64,000 nucleotides of DNA from Acetobacter fabarum (lineage in GTDB: Bacteria > Pseudomonadota > Alphaproteobacteria > Acetobacterales > Acetobacteraceae), in contig NZ_WOTG01000005.1 in NCBI RefSeq assembly GCF_011516925.1, positions 62,001-126,000 of the forward strand. Direction: 5' to 3'. Shown here piece after piece: positions 27,460-36,128 of this stretch. A model generated the notes under the pieces. That model was not told the origin of the DNA and made no database searches. It saw only the letters and a list, made by a program, of their open reading frames with translations. The first letter of the stretch is position 1. The number at the start of each line of letters is the position of its first letter. Made by a program: the position numbers and the translations under genes.

Positions 27460-28653
27460 ATGTCCGACATACAGCAGACAGACGTTGCCGTTATTGGTGG
27501 TGGTCCGGTCGGGCTGGCCACGGCTCTTCTTATGGCGCGTGGTGGTCTTTCGGTAACCGTTCTGGAGCGCGCTCCGCTTGATACATGGTCCGAACCCGGC
27601 TTTGACGGGCGTGAAATTGCCCTGACCCACCACTCTGTCCGTCTGCTTGAACAGACCGGCGCGTGGGCCCACATTCCGCAGGCGGTTGTTTGCCCGCTCA
27701 AGGAAGCACGGATTGAAACTGGCAGTTTCCGGCACCCGCTCACGTTTGACACGCGGGGCGAAGGGGTGGATGCGCTGGGCTGGCTGGTTTCCAACAACCA
27801 GATCCGTCGCGGCCTGTTTGCTGCGGCACAGCATATGCCCAACATTACCCTCCAGCCCGGCACGGCGGTGCAGACCATCCGGCAGGGGCAGGATTACGCG
27901 GCGGTCCACCATACGGGCGGGCAGGTGAATGCAAAGCTGGTTGTCGGGGCGGACGGGCGTTTTTCCCCCACCCGGCAGCGCGCGGGCATTGGCGCAATTG
28001 TGCATGATTTTGGCAAGTCCATGATGGTCTGCCGCATGGCGCACGAATCCCCCCACCATAATGTTGCGCTCCAGTGGTTTGATGAGGGGCAGACAATCGC
28101 CCTGCTGCCCGTTAACGGCATGGCCTCCTCCCTTGTGCTGACCCTGCCCCCGCAGGAGATTGAGGCACTAGCCCATATGCCGCGTGAGGCATTTAATGCC
28201 GAAATCATGCGCCGTGTGGGCAACAGGCTTGGGGCCATGCGGCTTGTCAGCACCCGGCACGTGTACCCGCTCAAAGGCGTTTACGCGCACAGGTTTACGG
28301 CCCGTAGGCTGGCACTGGTGGGCGATGCTGCGGTTGGCATGCACCCGATTACGGCACACGGGTTTAATCTGGGCCTGAAGGGGCAGGACATACTGGCCCG
28401 GCAGGTGCTGGCAGCCGTTGCGAATAATGGGGATGCAGGCAACCCCGCGGCCCTGCGCGCATTTGAGTGCCAGCACCGCAAGGCAACGGCGCTACTATTT
28501 GCGGGCACAAACGGGATTGCCTCGCTCTACACCCATGACGGCCCACCCTTCCGCCAGATCCGTGAAGGGTGCCTGCGTATGGCAGACAGGTTCTCCCCTT
28601 TCAAAAAAGCGGTGACATCCCTGTTAATGGACCGTCAGCCCTCTACTCCCTGA
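27460..28653 (+). CDS. UbiH/UbiF-type FAD-dependent monooxygenase
   Basis: Flavoprotein hydroxylase of the ubiquinone biosynthesis family. The ADP-binding GGGPVGLATALLMA is at residues 14-27, VGADGRFSPTRQ near 163-174, and the FAD-contacting GDAAVGMHPITAHGFNLGLKG near 288-308. The family adds hydroxyls at C5, C1 or C6 of the ring; which position cannot be told from sequence. 397 residues. It starts 3 bases after the nitroreductase gene and converges on the minus-strand DUF4186 gene, with which its 3' end overlaps by 19 bases. Confidence 0.9.
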   Translation: MSDIQQTDVAVIGGGPVGLATALLMARGGLSVTVLERAPLDTWSEPGFDGREIALTHHSVRLLEQTGAWAHIPQAVVCPLKEARIETGSFRHPLTFDTRGEGVDALGWLVSNNQIRRGLFAAAQHMPNITLQPGTAVQTIRQGQDYAAVHHTGGQVNAKLVVGADGRFSPTRQRAGIGAIVHDFGKSMMVCRMAHESPHHNVALQWFDEGQTIALLPVNGMASSLVLTLPPQEIEALAHMPREAFNAEIMRRVGNRLGAMRLVSTRHVYPLKGVYAHRFTARRLALVGDAAVGMHPITAHGFNLGLKGQDILARQVLAAVANNGDAGNPAALRAFECQHRKATALLFAGTNGIASLYTHDGPPFRQIREGCLRMADRFSPFKKAVTSLLMDRQPSTP

Positions 28654-29111
28654 GCCGGAGGGCGGACAGGTTTACGGGTTTTGCGGGCTGGTTGTGGTGT
28701 GTCTGGCCGCGCCAGCTCCCCAGCCAGCCAGTGGGCCAGCACGCTGAGAATATAGTCCTGTTCCGCTTCATTCAGCTGGCGGCCGGATGGCAGCGCATGC
28801 CATTTGGCCAGACATGAGCGGCAGCATGTTCCCGTGGCATGCTGGGCTACAAAAACCGGGTGCCCCTTCCACGGTGTCTGCCGTCCATCTTTGAGCGGTG
28901 CAGCGGGTGCCAGGCGACGGGCGATGAAGTCCTGCCCATGCTCGAGCACCAGCGGCAAACCTTTTTCCCGCAGATACGCCATATCCTGCGCATTGAGATG
29001 AAAACGCTGCCTGAACGTGGAGCGCGCCAGTTTTTCCCACAACTCTGGTGGCACCACAGCTTGTGGTGCCACAGTCCGGCGCGGGAAAAGGTCATCCTGA
29101 AAAAAAGTCAT
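28635..29111 (-). CDS. DUF4186 family protein
   Basis: A 158-residue protein with the DUF4186 pattern: a helical first half (LARSTFRQRFHLNAQDMAYL), then HPVFVAQHATGTCCRSCLAKWHAL, whose CC-x2-C and His residues look like a metal site, then the QDYILSVLAHWLA helix. The function of the family is unknown. It lies 8 bases downstream of the Ivy-like gene and is probably co-transcribed with it. The C-terminal 25 residues are Pro/Lys-rich. Confidence 0.85.
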   Translation of the reverse strand: MTFFQDDLFPRRTVAPQAVVPPELWEKLARSTFRQRFHLNAQDMAYLREKGLPLVLEHGQDFIARRLAPAAPLKDGRQTPWKGHPVFVAQHATGTCCRSCLAKWHALPSGRQLNEAEQDYILSVLAHWLAGELARPDTPQPARKTRKPVRPPAQGVEG

Positions 29112-29119
29112 ACCCTGCT

Positions 29120-29572
29120 TTATGGGGTTGGCTGGTCTGTTTTTCCAGCGGCAGGGCTATTGCAGCCGGGATGTTCGGGGTTGTTGGTCGCATAGGCGGC
29201 CCTGAGTGCTGCCAGAATGGGGGCAGATGGTTCACCCAGTGGCATCTGGTACAAGGCACCATTGGTGACAACGGACAGGAACCCCCATGCCTTATGGCCA
29301 TCTGGAGTAAATACCACCTCCATCTGGTAGGCTGCACAGTCATGGGGTTTGCACAGGTGCCCCAGCAGGTAGGGCTTGCCATCAATGCTTGTTTTTTCAA
29401 CCGGGACCGAGGTCGCCTTTAGCTCCGCAACCCACGGGGGCAGGGTGCTCATGGCATGGTATGCGGGTGCGAATGCAGGCTGTGCGGCAAATTCCGCAGT
29501 GACAGGGAGTTCTGTCGCCAGAGCCGGTGTTGCCAGACCAAGAGCCGACAGTAAAAGGAGGGAAAAACGCAT
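29120..29572 (-). CDS. ivy: Ivy family C-type lysozyme inhibitor
   Basis: A 150-residue periplasmic protein resembling E. coli Ivy, which blocks vertebrate C-type lysozyme by inserting a loop into its active site. A signal peptide ends ALA near residue 19. The diagnostic inhibitory loop CKPHDC is complete at C74-C79, with the two cysteines placed to form the loop disulfide. The following AYQMEVVFTPDGHKAWG strands match the family. Identification rests mainly on that motif and the domain length. GAGGT precedes the ATG. Confidence 0.85.
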   Translation of the reverse strand: MRFSLLLLSALGLATPALATELPVTAEFAAQPAFAPAYHAMSTLPPWVAELKATSVPVEKTSIDGKPYLLGHLCKPHDCAAYQMEVVFTPDGHKAWGFLSVVTNGALYQMPLGEPSAPILAALRAAYATNNPEHPGCNSPAAGKTDQPTP

Positions 29573-30324
29573 GGTTGCACCTCATGAACTCTGTTTGCCA
29601 CAATAACAGAACCATATCCGTTCTGTATTTGGCTTACGGAGCAGATTATACCTGTATTATGATCAAACAAGGGCAATAAACGCACAGGCAGTGTGTAATA
29701 AAACCAGACTGAATTGCTCCCGTTAATATTAAATTAACTGTGACGGACTCCATAATTTACAAAATCTGGGATCCCCAGAAAGAACGGGAAGTCTGGTGTG
29801 TGGCCGAAAAAAAAGACGTAATCATATGCTTGCATAACCGGCCATGCCACGGAACCTATGCGTGGGTAGTTTAAAAAATCCATTATTCAAAAAAGGTATT
29901 TTCAAAAATAAGTCGTCATATGCAAATGCTGTGGCTCTCTGGTCGTTGTATCAGGTCAGAGGTGTTGCTTTTATCCGCACAAGAAATGATCTGAGTCATT
30001 GAATATGTTCTGCAAATTGTCATGCTATTTATGGTTAGGAATTATGTAATAGCATAAGGGAGTTTTGTAACAGTTGGAGGGAATAGTGCGGGTTTTGCGG
30101 TCTGCATAGCCAGCACATCGTGCCTGTGAGCAGGTGGGAGGTGTGTGTCTGTAAAGACACAGATTCTGTTTCTGCTGTTCCCATCGGGAGGAATCGAAAA
30201 AAGATATATTTTTTATGTTGGTAATTTTTAAGAAATGTGACTACAAGCCGTTAAAGCCTTTTAGGCATATCCGTTCAATAATTGTCATGTACAAAATTCT
30301 GTCTGAAAGGGAGCCAGTAACTCT
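29573..30324. other. 752-bp AT-rich non-coding gap upstream of hup
   Basis: No gene is visible. Between the divergent Ivy-like gene and hup, it must hold both promoters. Seen: a perfect CtrA-type site TTAA-N7-TTAA at 29723-29737; an 8-bp inverted repeat ATGCTATT/AATAGCAT (30022-30055); and a short hairpin GTGTCT/AGACAC near 30148-30163. The length and base composition differ clearly from the dense coding around it, so a small RNA is possible, but I cannot name one. Confidence 0.5.
29723..29737. promoter_or_regulatory. Candidate CtrA-binding site
   Basis: A perfect TTAA-N7-TTAA, the full CtrA recognition sequence of Caulobacter. It sits in AT-rich DNA where such a match can arise by chance, 151 bases upstream of the Ivy-like gene and 588 bases upstream of hup. 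The window also encodes a CtrA-like DNA-binding protein. Confidence 0.3.
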
Positions 30325-30594
30325 ATGAGCAAGGCCTTTATTGCAGCAGTGATTCAGGATTCGATCAACTGCACAGGGGTTGCCGCCAATCAGGCTGCGA
30401 ATGACCTTATTGATGCTATTGTTGTCGAACTCAAGCGTGAGGGTGGGTTTACCCTGCCGTCCTTTGGCACGTTTACAGTCCGTAAAACCAAGGCCCGCAA
30501 GGCGCTTAACCCCCGCACGGGCGAGCCGGTCAAGGTTAAGGCTGGTAAAACGGTACGGTTTAAAGCCAGCCCCAATCTTAAAAAAGCTGTCTGA
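30325..30594 (+). CDS. hup: HU family nucleoid DNA-binding protein
   Basis: An 89-residue histone-like protein that bends and compacts DNA as a dimer. N-terminal helices are followed by the hinge GGFTLPSFGTFTVRKTKAR and the beta-arm NPRTGEPVKVKAGKTVRFKASPNLKKAV, where the intercalating proline is in the NPRTG segment. AGGGAG precedes the ATG. A strong terminator follows, so it is monocistronic, with a possibly long leader from the AT-rich upstream gap. Confidence 0.96.
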   Translation: MSKAFIAAVIQDSINCTGVAANQAANDLIDAIVVELKREGGFTLPSFGTFTVRKTKARKALNPRTGEPVKVKAGKTVRFKASPNLKKAV

Positions 30595-30636
30595 ACACCA
30601 AAGCCATACCGGCCTTTAGGGGCCGGTCATGCAAGG

Positions 30637-30669
30637 AGCCGCACCGGTCATTTGGTGCGGCTTTTTTTT
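30637..30669 (+). terminator. Rho-independent terminator of hup
   Basis: A perfect 9-bp stem AGCCGCACC/GGTGCGGCT with an 8-base loop, followed by an eight-T tract. Confidence 0.93.
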
Positions 30670-30681
30670 ATTGTTCGGGGT

Positions 30682-31923
30682 TTATACTGTATCGGTTGTA
30701 ATATCTTCCAGCCTGTCCAGCTTGCGCAGGCCGGGGAACAGGCCCATCCATATGCCTGTTACAACCAGTGTGCCAACACCTCCCAGCACAACGGCGGCAA
30801 CCGGGCCCATAACAGCCGCCAGCATCCCGCTTTCAAATTCACCCAACTGGTTGGATGACCCGATAAAAAGCATGTTCACGGCCGATACGCGGCCGCGCAT
30901 TTCGTCCGGTGTGCCAAGCTGGACCAGTGCGCCACGGACCATAACGCTCACCACATCCGCCCCGCCCAGAATGGCCAGCATAAGCACGGATACGGCTATG
31001 GAGTGGGAAAAACCGAACAGAATGGTCGCCACGCCAAAAACGGCTACGGAGGCAAACATCCACCGCCCGGCATGCCTGCCCAGCGGGTGGCGGGCCAGCA
31101 CCGCAGCAACAAGCAAGGCACCAATGGCAGGGGCTGCCCGTAGCAATCCAAGCCCCCACGGCCCGGCATGTAGAATATCCGTGGCAAAAATGGGCAGCAT
31201 GGCCGTGGCCCCCCCCAGGAGCACGGCAAACAGATCAAGCGAGATCGCACCCAGCATGGTGGGTTTGCGCCGCAAAAAGGCAATGCCGCCAAAAACCGCG
31301 GCCAGAGTAGCCCGCTGCCGTGGCCGGGCCGGACTTGTTATGACCATGGACCAGGTCGCCAGCGCCGCTATGGCAAAGCTGATCGCGCAGAGCGAATAGC
31401 ACACCCCCGCACCCAGACCGTACAAAAGCCCCCCCAGAGACGGCCCGGCAATGCTCGCGACCTGAAACAGGGAGGAAGAGAGCGCTGTGGCACGGGGGAA
31501 GAGTGCTGGCGGCACAATGGAGGGCAGGAAGGTCTGCTGGGCCGGCATTTCAAACGCCTTGCAGGTGCCAAATATGGCAACCAGCCCGTAAATCATGGTG
31601 GCGTTCAACTGGTGCGTAAAAGAGGCATAGGCCATGAACGCCGCAGCCAGAAGTTCTATGGTCTGGCAGGTGACCACAATACGCTGGCGGTTGTGCTGGT
31701 CTGCGGCATGCCCGGCCGGGAAGATAAACGCCACCATGGGCAGGAACTGTGCCAGCCCCACAAACCCCAAGGCCGCTGCACTATGGGTGAGCGCGTAAAC
31801 CTGCCAGCCAACAGCTACGGCCTGCACCTGCCCGGCAAAAGCGGACAAGGCCCGTGCGCCAATAACAGCAACCAGACCGGGGTGGCGCAAAAGGGGGGAT
31901 GGGGGAGCAGGGGCATCAGGCAT
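30682..31923 (-). CDS. MFS transporter (EntS/MFS_3-like)
   Basis: Inner-membrane major facilitator of about 413 residues with 12 predicted TM segments. It resembles the exporter branch that includes EntS. Seen: LSAFAGQVQAVAVGWQVYALT in TM1, GHAADQHNRQRIVV in the 2-3 loop, and the LGTPDEMRGRVSAVN motif in the second half. The substrate is unknown. The open frame extends to 32022, but the ATG at 31923 begins just before the conserved region. It ends close to the hup terminator. Confidence 0.88.
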   Translation of the reverse strand: MPDAPAPPSPLLRHPGLVAVIGARALSAFAGQVQAVAVGWQVYALTHSAAALGFVGLAQFLPMVAFIFPAGHAADQHNRQRIVVTCQTIELLAAAFMAYASFTHQLNATMIYGLVAIFGTCKAFEMPAQQTFLPSIVPPALFPRATALSSSLFQVASIAGPSLGGLLYGLGAGVCYSLCAISFAIAALATWSMVITSPARPRQRATLAAVFGGIAFLRRKPTMLGAISLDLFAVLLGGATAMLPIFATDILHAGPWGLGLLRAAPAIGALLVAAVLARHPLGRHAGRWMFASVAVFGVATILFGFSHSIAVSVLMLAILGGADVVSVMVRGALVQLGTPDEMRGRVSAVNMLFIGSSNQLGEFESGMLAAVMGPVAAVVLGGVGTLVVTGIWMGLFPGLRKLDRLEDITTDTV

Positions 31924-32166
31924 GGCAAAAGCTGTGTTGTATCCGGGAACAGAAAAAGTGGCGGGCTTAAAAAGCACTCTGTTCGGCCATGAATGCGCAC
32001 GAACACCCGCAGGGCTAATCAAAACACCGTATTGGCAAAAACTGCTGTGTTATGGCCACCACCTGATGTGGAGACCATGATGGTGGAACAGTAAGGTCAC
32101 CACACCCTCCCACAAGACCGGGAGAAGCCGCAACTCTGTGATTTATCGGAGGGGGAAAACAGGCTC

Positions 32167-32241
32167 TGGCTGGGGCGGGAGGATTCGAACCTCCGCATGG
32201 CGGAATCAAAATCCGCTGCCTTACCGCTTGGCTACGCCCCA
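32167..32241 (-). tRNA. tRNA-Gln (anticodon TTG)
   Basis: A 75-nt cloverleaf on the minus strand: acceptor TGGGGCG/CGCCCCA, D-arm AGCCAAGCGGTAAGGC, anticodon loop TTTTGAT, T-arm GGAGGTTCGAATCCTCC, and an encoded CCA. Confidence 0.96.
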
Positions 32242-32310
32242 ATGGCCTGAACTGCCTGCGCCTCTTTTAAGCTAAACAGGGTTCGGTCGTAAAGGCCGGT
32301 TGTCGCAAAA

Positions 32311-32970
32311 TTAGTCCCGCGGGGCGGATATTGTGCCCTGCGTAAAGCCTGCATCCATGTCAGCCACATCGTCCAGGTCAGCCAGTCCGTCCGGCTGGGT
32401 ATCTGCATCTGCGCCGGTGGGGAACAGGCCAAAGCGCCCGGCCTTGTCCAGTGCCTGATCCAGAGCTGCCATGGTGCTGCCCATGTCGGGGCTTTCGTCT
32501 TTTTCCCAGACGCGCAGGGTGTGGGTCCATACGGCCACCAGCATGTTCACGCGTACAAAGCCAAGCACGCCATTGGCGTTTACGCCTGCGGCATCGGCCA
32601 TCCAGCGCATGCTCTCCACCGTAGCGCCCCCGAGCAGCAGGGTCAGGGCCGGGTCCATGGGCAGGGTGCGCAAAACGGACTGTAATCCACCGCGGTACTG
32701 CTGGAACACATCCAGCCTGCGCATAAGCAGGTCAAACAGCCGCTCGCGCACAGCGCCACAGAGCATGTCGTCCGCCAGAGCCACATCATCGGCCAGGCGG
32801 CCAAGACGGAGCAGGATACTGGCCTTGAGAGGGAAGCGCCGCCGAGCTTCAGGCAGGGGCAGCCCTGCCTCACGCGCCGCAGCCAGCACGGTTACGGAAC
32901 TCCAGCCCCGGTCCTGAGCCAGTGTTAGGGCAGCCGAGACAAGGGCTGTGTCAAAGTCGTCATTATCCAT
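32311..32970 (-). CDS. TetR-like regulator (COQ9-like fold possible)
   Basis: A 219-residue protein with an N-terminal helix-turn-helix-like segment (SVTVLAAAREAGLPLPEARRRFP, about residues 20-45) and an all-helical C-terminal domain containing GATVESMRWMADAAG and MLVAVWTHTLRVWEKD. The pattern is that of a group of alphaproteobacterial TetR proteins close to the COQ9 fold, so it may bind lipids or quinones instead of DNA. The last 35 residues are acidic. An ATG at 32988 is an alternative start. It lies downstream of proC in the same direction. Confidence 0.7.
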   Translation of the reverse strand: MDNDDFDTALVSAALTLAQDRGWSSVTVLAAAREAGLPLPEARRRFPLKASILLRLGRLADDVALADDMLCGAVRERLFDLLMRRLDVFQQYRGGLQSVLRTLPMDPALTLLLGGATVESMRWMADAAGVNANGVLGFVRVNMLVAVWTHTLRVWEKDESPDMGSTMAALDQALDKAGRFGLFPTGADADTQPDGLADLDDVADMDAGFTQGTISAPRD

Positions 32971-33034
32971 ATCAAAGACCTGTCGCATGAGCGGTAAATG
33001 GCTTGGCGGAGTGGTGCTGGCAAAGCAGTACAGG

Positions 33035-33862
33035 CTAGCTGGCCAGTTCTTTGGCGCGGTGTACGGCAGCGGCAATGGCGGCGGAGGTGGTTGCAGGCCA
33101 TGCCTGCGGGGCCATCATTACCTTTAGGGCTTCAGCCGTGGTGCCGCCGGGGCTGGTTACGTTGCGGCGCAGCTCTTCGGCATCGGTCGGCAGAGTATGC
33201 AGCATGCAGCCTGCGCCATACAGGGTGCCACGGGCCAGCTTGCGGGCAACATCGGCGGGCAAGCCCTGCTCCACGCCGGCTTTTTCCAGCAGTTCTGCCA
33301 TTAAAAACACATAGGCCGGACCACTGCCGGAAATGGCAGCAACGGAGTCGATCAACCCTTCCTCGGCCACCCATACGGTTTCCCCCACAGCACAAAGCAG
33401 GGCATCGCAATAAGATTTCTGTTCCGCTGTGGCGTTGGGGGGCGCGTATAGCCCGCTCATACCTGCCCCCAGCGCACAGGGCGTGTTGGGCATGGAGCGG
33501 ATAATAACCGGGTTGGCCTGCGGGTTGGCCTGCACATAGGTGTCGTGCAGGCTGGCAATGCTACGCCCCGCCATGACCGAAAGCAGCGTTGCCTGCCCAA
33601 AACGCTGGGCCAGTTCGGCCAGCACGGGGTTGGCCTTCTGCGGTTTAACCGCAACAATAATCACGTCCGGCGTAAAGCTGGCGGGAACATCCTGTATGCT
33701 CTGCACCACCTTGTGGGGGGCTGGCAGGTCTGCAAGGTGGCGATCAATAATAACGGAGGGGGCCAGCCCGGCCTTGAGCCAGCCTTCAAGCATGGCACCA
33801 CCCATTTTGCCGCACCCGACAAGCAGGATGGAGGGAAGGGGAAAATGCTCAGTCATGTTCAT
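33035..33862 (-). CDS. proC: Pyrroline-5-carboxylate reductase
   Basis: Last step of proline biosynthesis, NAD(P)H-dependent. The N-terminal Rossmann motif reads ILLVGCGKMGGAML, then VAVKPQ, RSMPNTPCALGAG, and the C-terminal family signature ISGSGPAYVFLMAELLEKAG and SPGGTTAEALKVM. 275 residues. The start is the ATG overlapping the YbjN stop (ATGA), with GGAGAGG in front. Transcribed after ubiK and the YbjN gene. Confidence 0.96.
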   Translation of the reverse strand: MNMTEHFPLPSILLVGCGKMGGAMLEGWLKAGLAPSVIIDRHLADLPAPHKVVQSIQDVPASFTPDVIIVAVKPQKANPVLAELAQRFGQATLLSVMAGRSIASLHDTYVQANPQANPVIIRSMPNTPCALGAGMSGLYAPPNATAEQKSYCDALLCAVGETVWVAEEGLIDSVAAISGSGPAYVFLMAELLEKAGVEQGLPADVARKLARGTLYGAGCMLHTLPTDAEELRRNVTSPGGTTAEALKVMMAPQAWPATTSAAIAAAVHRAKELAS

Positions 33863-34359
33863 GCCTCTCCATGGCAGTCTAGCATGGCCGAAGCCAGCGC
33901 ATCTGCCGCACTCAGCCCACCGGTCAGGAAAAAGCGCAGGGCTGGATAAAACCGCTCGCACTCGGTCAGGGCGATGTCGATCATGTCTTCAAAAATGTCG
34001 GTTGCGGTTTCCGTGCCACGCAGGAGCAGGGCGTGGCGGAACAGTAGCACCCCGTCTTCCGTATCAACGCTAAAATGGCCGACCCATACCTGCTCGTTGG
34101 CAAGACCGATCAGCTCGTACAGGGCCAGCCGCATGTCCGGGCTTACGCGCAGGTCAAAGGCGCAGGTAAACAGAATGGTGCCCAGCTCGGCCGACCACGA
34201 AAAAAACAATCCGTAGTCGCACCATCTGGCCGGGGCTTCGGCCGCCATTTCGGTCGGGGTGCAGCGGTCAAAGGTCCACCCATGCCCGGCAATGACCTGT
34301 TCCATCAGGTCCAGCGGGTTGGTGGGTGGGGTGGTGGAGCCGGTTGTCAGGGCTGGCAT
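33859..34359 (-). CDS. YbjN domain-containing protein
   Basis: A 166-residue cytoplasmic protein of the YbjN fold (related to type III secretion chaperones in shape). Seen: DLMEQVIAGHGWTFDR at the start, FTCAFDLRVSPDMRLALYELIGLANEQVWVGHFSVDTEDGVLLFRH in the middle (typical of the alphaproteobacterial group), and a helical end. The function is not known. It overlaps proC by four bases. Confidence 0.85.
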   Translation of the reverse strand: MPALTTGSTTPPTNPLDLMEQVIAGHGWTFDRCTPTEMAAEAPARWCDYGLFFSWSAELGTILFTCAFDLRVSPDMRLALYELIGLANEQVWVGHFSVDTEDGVLLFRHALLLRGTETATDIFEDMIDIALTECERFYPALRFFLTGGLSAADALASAMLDCHGEA

Positions 34360-34419
34360 GGCATGACTCCCGTGCCTGCGGTCAAAAACAAAAACGGGAC
34401 AAAGGGCGTGTGCGGCCTT

Positions 34420-34710
34420 TTAGTGTGCGCCGCCCTTGTGGCTGCTGGTCAGGTGCTGTTCGAGCGCTTCCACCCGTGCTTCCAGTGCGGCCAGGCGGCG
34501 TTCGGCCTCTTCCTGGCCAATGCGGGCCTGTGCGGCCAGTTCGCGCATGACTTCAAATTCTTCACGGCGGACAACCTGCAGGCTGGTCAGCACTTCGTCC
34601 ACACGGCTGCGGACAATGGCGTTCATTTCTTCACGCACACCGGTCAGTGCGGACACGGCACCTCCGGCAACACCTGCAAGATCATCAAAAAAGCGCGGTT
34701 TGTCAGCCAT
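34420..34710 (-). CDS. ubiK: Accessory factor UbiK family protein (BMFP domain)
   Basis: A 96-residue coiled-coil protein of the BMFP/UbiK family, which assists aerobic ubiquinone synthesis and associates with membranes. Seen: an N-terminal amphipathic part (FDDLAGVAGGAVSALTG), then VRSRVDEVLTSLQVVRREEFEVMRELA, and a heptad-rich C-terminus rich in Glu, Ala and Arg. The ATG at 34710 follows GGAGA; the frame is open to 34746. First gene of the ubiK-YbjN-proC-TetR run. Confidence 0.88.
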   Translation of the reverse strand: MADKPRFFDDLAGVAGGAVSALTGVREEMNAIVRSRVDEVLTSLQVVRREEFEVMRELAAQARIGQEEAERRLAALEARVEALEQHLTSSHKGGAH

Positions 34711-35131
34711 GCGGGGGTCTCCAATCAATCCGTTATGAGCGACCAACAGCCTGCGGCTGTCTGGCGTAGCGCTCTTATGGTCCCGACTTTATAAAGAATA
34801 AAGGCTCAGCCGGACAGAGGCCATGCCCCGGTTTCCGTTTTTGTGGTGTAGTTTATCTGTTGGGCGCACATGTGGCTTTCGCTCTCCCTCCATTGACCGC
34901 TTGGGGGCGCGTTCCCATTATTAGGGATAACAGTTGCAAAAACGGTGCGCGCAACCAACACACTTTGGGCAGGCGTGCAGTGTGGTATGGAGACACAATT
35001 ATAATGACAACAGTCTTGGCGGAGGCTTTTTGCACCCTCCGCCTGAATGCACGCCTTGGGGCGGTGGCTGGCTGTGGGCGGCGCAGGATGCAGCCCGACA
35101 ATGGTAACAGGATGGGGGAAGGGACGGCTGC
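34711..35131. other. 421-bp intergenic region between ubiK and the DnaJ-type gene
   Basis: Divergent promoter region. Seen: a perfect 8-bp inverted repeat GGCGGAGG/CCTCCGCC (35018-35043) with a 10-base loop about 90 bases upstream of the dnaJ-like start, and a TATAAT-like hexamer near 35000. A short plus-strand frame is open through it, but it has no family resemblance and runs into the next gene; I do not call it. Confidence 0.4.
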
Positions 35132-36058
35132 ATGAGTGATCGCGATCCGTATTCAGTATTAGGTATTGCCAAGACAGCCAGTCAGGATGACATCCGCAAG
35201 GCGTACCGCAAGCTGGCCAAAAAATATCATCCAGACCTGAACCCCGGCGACAAAAAGGCCGAGGAGGAGTTCAAGGCGCTCAATCAGGCCAATGACCTTT
35301 TGTCCGATGCGGACAAGCGCGCGCGCTTTGACCGGGGCGAGATTGATGCCTCCGGGCAGGAACGCCACCCTGGTTTTGGGGCCGGAGGTTTTGGCGGCGG
35401 CGGCTTTGGGGGTGGTTTTGGCGGTGCAGGCGGGTTCCGCCCCGGTGGCGCTGGCATGGGTGGTTTTCAGGAAGAAGACCTGAGCGACCTGTTCGGTGGC
35501 ATGTTTGGCGGAGGTGCCCGCGCACGCCGTGCTGGCCCGCGCAAGGGGGCTGACCGGTCCTTTGCGCTGAATGTCAGTTTTCTGGATGCAGTGAATGGCG
35601 CTACGTCACGCGTGAACCTGCCAGATGGCGCAACGCTGGATGTGCGTATTCCCCCCGGTATGGAGGATGGCAAGGTCCTGCGCCTGCGTGGCAAGGGCAT
35701 GCCCGGCGTGCAGGGTGGCCCCGCAGGGGATGCGCTGATTACAGTGACCGTACTGCCCGATGCCACCTTTACGCGAGAAGGCTCGGACCTGCAGGAAACC
35801 CTGCCCGTGGACCTGAAAACCGCAGTGCTGGGTGGCCCCATTATGGTGCCAACACCCACAGGCACGGTTAAAATGAACGTACCCGCAGGCTCCGATACCG
35901 GCACCGTGCTGCGCCTGCGCGGCAAGGGTGTGCAGGCTCATGGCGGCAAGGACGCGGGGAATCTTTACGTGCGGCTGGAGGTCAAGGTTGGCAAGGCCGA
36001 TGCCGCACTGGAGGCTTTTCTAAAGGACTGGACGCCAGAAAGCGCAGTAAACGCATAA
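35132..36058 (+). CDS. DnaJ-type co-chaperone without zinc finger (CbpA-like)
   Basis: Type II Hsp40: J domain at residues 1-68 with the HPD motif in KKYHPDLNPG, a Gly/Phe-rich linker at about 78-135, and the two-part C-terminal client-binding domain. There is no CXXCXGXG zinc-finger region, separating it from DnaJ itself. It stimulates DnaK ATPase in known relatives. 308 residues. It is a monocistronic gene followed by a GC-rich hairpin. Confidence 0.92.
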   Translation: MSDRDPYSVLGIAKTASQDDIRKAYRKLAKKYHPDLNPGDKKAEEEFKALNQANDLLSDADKRARFDRGEIDASGQERHPGFGAGGFGGGGFGGGFGGAGGFRPGGAGMGGFQEEDLSDLFGGMFGGGARARRAGPRKGADRSFALNVSFLDAVNGATSRVNLPDGATLDVRIPPGMEDGKVLRLRGKGMPGVQGGPAGDALITVTVLPDATFTREGSDLQETLPVDLKTAVLGGPIMVPTPTGTVKMNVPAGSDTGTVLRLRGKGVQAHGGKDAGNLYVRLEVKVGKADAALEAFLKDWTPESAVNA

Positions 36059-36064
36059 TGCGCG

Positions 36065-36096
36065 CCCCTCCCGCGCGTTAAAACGAGCGGGAGGGG
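36065..36096 (+). terminator. GC-rich hairpin after the dnaJ-like gene
   Basis: A perfect 10-bp stem CCCCTCCCGC/GCGGGAGGGG with a 12-base loop, 6 bases after the stop. It has no T-run. It may end both this transcript and the convergent one. Confidence 0.55.
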
Positions 36097-36128
36097 GGAT
36101 CTGTCTGGCCCGCAGGCCAGTCAGTGGC

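Noticed and set aside
34860..35135. Plus-strand frame of 91 codons before the dnaJ-like gene
   Set aside because: No good start site, no resemblance, and it covers a likely promoter and an inverted repeat.
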